A DNA stretch of 64,000 nucleotides. It comes from Caenorhabditis elegans. Taxonomy: Eukaryota > Nematoda > Chromadorea > Rhabditida > Rhabditidae. The notes beneath the pieces are model-generated. The model did no database searches. It was given only the letters and a program-made list of their open reading frames with translations, and was not told where the DNA came from. How positions within the stretch are numbered: the first letter of the stretch is position 1; every line of letters begins with the position of its first letter. Shown piece by piece: positions 59,671-64,000 of the stretch. A program made the position numbers and the translations under genes. The stretch spans positions 13,140,501 to 13,204,500 of the forward strand of contig NC_003280.10 of NCBI RefSeq assembly GCF_000002985.6. The letters are read 5' to 3'.

Positions 59671-62600
59671 ATGAGCGCCGACACGTCGGCTCGTCTTCTT
59701 CAGCTTGACCCTCTACTCGAAGCGAAAAATCCGAATGTTCGAAATGAAGCGGCCGCTGCGTTCGGGAAATTGTCAATTTTAAGTGAAGACGTGAAAAATG
59801 TTGGTTAATTAATATATATTTTTTTTAAATCACAAGAAAAAGTAAAAAATCACGGGTGAAAAGCGAGTTTATATATTTTTTTCCCTCGAAATGCCGAATA
59901 TTAATTATAAAATTCAGTATTTTTGGGTTATTTTGAGTATTTTGAAGGTGTACTAACGGTTTAGACTCAAAAACCGTTAGTCTTCGTTTAAAATACTCAA
60001 AATGCCCCAGAAATACTGAATTTTATAATTAATTTTCGATATTTCGAGTGAAAAAAACATATAAGCTCGCTTTTTTCCGGTGATTTTTCACTCATTTTCA
60101 GTGATTTTTTCACTTTTTTCAGGGGTTTATCTTTTTTAAATACTTTAAATATATAAATAATCTTAATTTCAGAGTCTCAAAAAACACGCGGCATCTCAAC
60201 TCTGGGAGACACGAGTATCTGCTGGAAAAGCGTTGCAGGCGACACTTCAGAATGCTCCAGAATTCGAACGATTGAAGGTTTTTCTGAGCTTTTTGAGTTA
60301 TGAAATTCTTTAAAAAAATCGATTTTTCAGAATGAAGAAGACTCATCGGTATCGGAAAATGTCAGAAGCATCGTTGTGATGAACGTTTTACGATCGTTCA
60401 AGCCACTGTTAAGTGATGATGAGTCGGCACTGAAAAAGTCGGAAAAAGATCGAGGAAATAATCAGAAACAGCGGGAAATTGTAGATCAACACCTTGAATA
60501 CAATCGGGCCACCGGAATAAGCTCGGTATCGATTTTTCCGGCAGTTTTCTGGGGAAAAAACCAAAAAAAAACGAATCTGGCGCCCAGATTTGCTTAAAAG
60601 TCAATTTTTTTTTCAATTTTTCACAAAGTTTTTTGAGAAAATTTGGATTTTAGCTAAAATTTTAGTACGTTTTTCTTGCAAAAATTTGGGGTTTTCTGAG
60701 TTTTCGGTTTCTAACCCATGAAAATTCGAATTTGGAACCCAGAAAGTCATTTTTTTCAATTTTTTAGAAAAAATCGAAGAAAAATTGCCGAATTGCCGGA
60801 ATTGAAAAATTCTGGCAAATCGGCGAAATGCCGAAACTGAAATTTTCCGGCAAATCGATAAACCGGTAACTTGCCGAAATTAAAATTGAAATTGCTTTGA
60901 AATTGAAAATATTAAAACTGGAAATTCCCGGCAAAACGGCAAACTACCGAAATTGAATACTGGCAAATCGGTCATTTGCCGGAAATTTCAAATTCCGGCA
61001 ATATGCCGATTTGCCGGAAATTTCAAATTCCGGCAATATGCCGATTTGCCGGAAATTTCAAATTCCGGCAATATGCCGGATTTGAAAACTTTTGGCAAAT
61101 CGACAAACCGGCAATTCGTGGAAAATCGAAAAATTTCCGGGAAATCGGCAATTTGCCCGAATTGAAATTAAAAATTGAAATTTCCGGCAAAACGGCAAAT
61201 TGCCGGATTTGAAAACTTCTGGAAAATCGGCAAAAAAGGCGAAAATTGCGGATTTGCCGGTTTTGCCGAAACAATGTACAATTGCCGCTCACCCCTGAAA
61301 GAGATTATTAAGAAAACGTTGAACATTAAATTTTCATTTCAGACAAAATTCCTCAGCGACGACGAATTTTTGCATCAAGGAATCTCGGAACCAGATCAAC
61401 CATCAACTAGTAAAGAATTGGATGAGGTGGTCACGAAAATTGAGATTTTTGATGAAGAAAATGGCAATTGTGATGATGGAATTGAAAGGCAAAAGAAGTT
61501 TTTGAAGGTTTTAAGGGAATTAGTGAATTTGGTAGCCGAGAAACAATGGTACGCAAGGCATGGCGGTGCGATTGCTATTTGTCAGATTGCTTCTACTTCT
61601 TATGACAGGTACTTGGCAGGATTTTTTGGGATTTGAAGAATTTTATTGAAAAAATCTAACTTTTATTTTAAAGGCAGAATTTAAACAAAAAAAATAAAAT
61701 GATTTTTTCAATTTTGAAAAAAAACAACAATACGGGAACACAAAATTCTGAGAACGCGTATTGCACAACATATTTGACGCGCAAAATATCTTGTAGCGAA
61801 AACTACAGTAATCCGTTAAATTACTACTGTAGCGCTTGTGTCGATTTACGAGCTCGAGTTTGAAATGAATTTCTTTCGAAAAATTACAGCGATTCTGAAT
61901 TTTTTGTAGGTTTTTCGTCTTTTTCAAAATTATTTTTGTGTTTAAAAAAAAAATATTTCATCGATTAATAAATCATTTTCGTAATTCGACACAAACGCTA
62001 CAGTAGTCATTTAAAGAATTACTGTAGTTTTCGCTACGAGATATTTTGCGCGTCAAATATGTTGTGCAATACGCATTCTCCGAATATTGTGTTCCCGTAA
62101 TAACTGCCTAATTAAATTTGATTTCCCGCGCAAATCAATAACCTTATTTCGACAATTTCGCGTTTTCTGACTAATTTTACCCGTTTTTCCTGATTTTTTC
62201 CTTATGTATTGGATTTTAAACACCGTCTGAAAATTTGTCAGACGCATTGAAGGTTTTTTTAAACATTTATTTACAATTTTTTTGCAGGAAAAAATATAGA
62301 AGTAAAAATAATTTTTAAAAAACTGAAGAATTTAGCCAGAAAACCCGTGGTGCGAGGTTGTCCAATTACTGTTTGATCTACAAAAATGCGGGAAATTTTT
62401 TTGCCCGAAAAAATGTGACAATCAGTTGAGAACTCTGCGTCTCTTCTCCCGCATTTTTTGTAGATCTACGTAGATCAAACCGAAATGAGACAATCTGACC
62501 ATGTGAGAAAACACGAAAATGACGTCACTCACTTGCGCGGGAATTAAAATTTTTTAATTCGGCCGTTTCTTAGATTTTTGAAAAAGTTAAGAATCATTCA

Positions 62601-62934
62601 AAAAAATTAAATTATCTTTAAAATTTTTTTTATAGTTATTCCCTGGACTCTACTCCACGTTTGAAGAATTTTATTTTTAAAAAATTAAAAAATCTATCTT
62701 TTTTTTCCAAATTTCAGATTATCCTATGAGCTAATCGACACAATACTCTATCTACTGATCCATGTGCTCATTCTCGACAAGTTCAATGATTTCATCTCTG
62801 GCAGAAATGCGACGGCTCCGGTTAGAGAGCAATGTGCTCAAGCTCTCGTCCACATGCTTCGAAATACGGATGAAAAGCGACGGGAGGTGGTTCTAGAGAT
62901 TGTCGTGCAGATGGTCAGGACGCCAGGAGAAAAA
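59671..62934 (+). CDS. btf-1: BTAF1/Mot1 homologue BTF-1, N-terminal part
   Basis: Exons are 59671-59799 (or to 59790), 60173-60277, 60331-60525, 61343-61608 and 62718-62934, all joining in phase; the gene runs off the right edge. BTAF1/Mot1 is a Swi2/Snf2 ATPase that pulls TBP off DNA; its N-terminus is a HEAT-repeat arm that grips TBP. The HEAT character is visible: LEAKNPNVRNEAAAAFGKLS, LWETRVSAGKALQATLQNAP, EKQWYARHGGAIAICQIA, and APVREQCAQALVHMLRNTDE, which matches the conserved BTAF1 segment. An acidic, Ser-rich insert lies between (SDDESALKKSEKDRG, GISEPDQPSTSKELDE). The donor of exon 1 is ambiguous: GAC|GTGAAA and AAT|GTTGGT both keep phase. The ATPase domain is beyond the window. Introns carry a CCGGCAAAT element, a TATTACGGGAACACA-type MITE and two other small elements. 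Confidence 0.9.
60780..61297. repeat. CCGGCAAAT element in btf-1 intron 3
   Basis: Satellite units in mixed orientation, including three near-identical copies of CCGGCAATATGCCGATTTGC (60990-61075). It ends AATTGCCGCTCACCCCTG near 61290. The core is absent. Confidence 0.88.
61730..62102. repeat. MITE with TATTACGGGAACACA ends, btf-1 copy
   Basis: Left ATACGGGAACACAAAATTCT, right ATTGTGTTCCCGTAATA, with arms GACGCGCAAAATATCTTGTA and its complement, and CGAAAACTACAGTAATCC. It lies in btf-1 intron 4. Confidence 0.92.
62343..62506. repeat. Inverted-repeat element, GTTTGATCTACAAAAATGCG type
   Basis: GAGGTTGTCCAATTACTG then TTTGATCTACAAAAATGCGG at the left; CCGCATTTTTTGTAGATC then GATCAAACCGAAATGAGACA at the right, with a unique centre. 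It lies in btf-1 intron 4. Confidence 0.85.
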
Positions 62935-63079
62935 GTGAATTTTTAGTTGAAAAAATTGATTTAAAAAAATTTTTTTAGATAAAAAAAATGAGAATTTTGC
63001 TCTTTTTGCTCCAAAAGTGCTCCAAAAAAAAATTTTTAATGCGAAAATATATTTTGAAAAATCGACGAAAATTTCGCAA

Positions 63080-63175
63080 AGGTTGAAATTACAGTACTCT
63101 TTAAAGGCGCATACCCTTTCACATTAAAAAAAATTGTCGTGCCGAGACCGGGTACCGTATTTTTTGCGCAAAATT
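63080..63175. repeat. GACCGGGTACCG-type repeat fragment
   Basis: TTACAGTACTCTTTAAAGGC, GCATACCCTTTC and GCCGAGACCGGGTACCGTAT mark a half element of the family seen in the C3orf33-like and moe-3 introns. Confidence 0.8.
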
Positions 63176-63219
63176 TCGCGTGTATGTAATATTAAAAGTG
63201 CTCAGAATGTTTACAGTAG

Positions 63220-63950
63220 CTTAAAAGTTTGATGAAAAGTCAAAAATCACCAGGAAAAATCGAAAGACTACCGGAAAATTGAAAAATCACCGGAATAAAA
63301 GAAAGAAAAATCACTGAAAAAAGTGAAAAATCACTGGAAAAAAAGAAGAAAAATTACAAGAAAAAGTGAAAAATCACCGAAAAAAAGGAGAAAATTGCCC
63401 AAAAAATTCAAAATCACCGGAAAATCAGCGGGGAAAATCTGAAAATCAGATGCGACACAGAAAAATGGTCAAAATTCGAGATTTTTGCTAAAATCACTCA
63501 TTTTTAGCGAAAAAAGCGAAAAATCACCGGGGAAAAAGTGGAAAATCACCAAGAGAAGTAAAAAATCACCGAAAAAATTAAAAAATCACCAGAAAGAATC
63601 CAAAAATTTCAAGAAAAAAGTGAAAAATCACCGGAAAAAAGTGAAAAATTACTGGAAAAAAGTAACAAACAAATCAGCGGAGAAAAGTGAAAAAGCACAA
63701 GAAAAAAGGTGAAAAATCGGCCAAAAAATTCAAGAATAACTAGGAAAATCGTAAAAATCGCAAGAAAAAGTGAAAAATCACACAGAAAAATGCGAAAAAT
63801 CACTGGAAAAAAGCGAAAAATCACCGGAAAAATGTGAAAAATCACCGGAAAAATGTGAAAAATCACCGGAGAAATGTGAAAAAGCACAAGAAAAAAGGTG
63901 AAAAATCGCAGAAAAAGCGGACGTTCACAAAAAACCGCGAAAATTCATCA
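63220..63950. repeat. Tandem AAAAATCACCGGAAAAA repeats at right edge
   Basis: About thirty degenerate copies of a unit near 20-22 bp (GTGAAAAATCACCGGAAAAA) occur in an intron of btf-1. Imperfect phasing and variable A-run length suggest slippage. A 92-residue minus frame here is an artefact. Confidence 0.88.
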
Positions 63951-64000
63951 AAAAAAATTTAAATTTAGCACTTTGGGCTGATTTCGAGTATTTTAAAGCT

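Overview
The window is nematode nuclear DNA and is almost certainly Caenorhabditis elegans, chromosome II, in the region I know as cosmids F32A11, W09H1 and F15D4. The proteins that anchor this are the 279-residue tandem-repeat galectin LEC-1, the 344-residue mitochondrial enoyl reductase MECR-1, the 514-residue RAD17 homologue HPR-17, an OMA/MOE-type CCCH protein (MOE-3) and the N-terminal part of the BTAF1/Mot1 homologue BTF-1. AT-rich sequence, short introns ending in TTTCAG, acceptors just upstream of start codons (as expected for trans-splicing) and dense small inverted-repeat elements all agree. Cosmid and gene names come from memory; the exon structures below were read directly from the sequence and checked for reading phase.

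Layout. 0.6-4.7 kb (minus): most of a secreted moulting-cycle (MLT-10 type) protein whose 3' end lies off the left edge. 4.7-11.0 kb: no gene seen, filled with repeats built from CCGGCAAAT units. 11.0-12.8 kb (minus): a 353-residue Pro/Gln/Ala-rich protein I do not recognise. 13.0-16.5 kb (minus): hpr-17. 16.8-19.6 kb (plus): a C3orf33-like membrane protein, divergent from hpr-17 across about 300 bp. 20.2-23.7 kb (minus): moe-3. 23.7-35.5 kb: nearly 12 kb with repeats and a few CT- or GC-rich islands but no gene I can support. 35.5-41.0 kb (minus): an eight-exon, 397-residue protein of unknown family. 42.9-43.3 kb (plus): an intronless histone H3 variant with an extremely diverged tail (probably his-73), flanked by two minisatellites sharing a TCTGGCCAGA core. 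43.9-45.2 kb (plus): a broken gene containing a near-identical copy of one exon of the C3orf33-like gene. 45.6-46.8 kb (minus): mecr-1. 46.8-55.1 kb: a second repeat-dominated stretch, including a 2.2 kb higher-order satellite. 55.1-59.0 kb (plus): lec-1 with two alternative first exons. 59.7 kb to the right edge (plus): the start of btf-1.

The genes do not form one pathway. They are a typical autosomal-arm mix: DNA-damage checkpoint (hpr-17), oocyte RNA binding (moe-3), chromatin and transcription (his-73, btf-1), mitochondrial fatty acid synthesis (mecr-1), beta-galactoside binding (lec-1) and moulting. The dominant structural signal is a family of non-autonomous elements at about twenty loci. 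They combine CAGGGGTGGGCGGCAA-like ends, arms made of CCGGCAAAT satellite in opposite orientations, and a conserved non-repetitive core. One locus has expanded into a nested 35 / 220 / 552 bp satellite. Many introns also carry long snap-back palindromes from other small element families.
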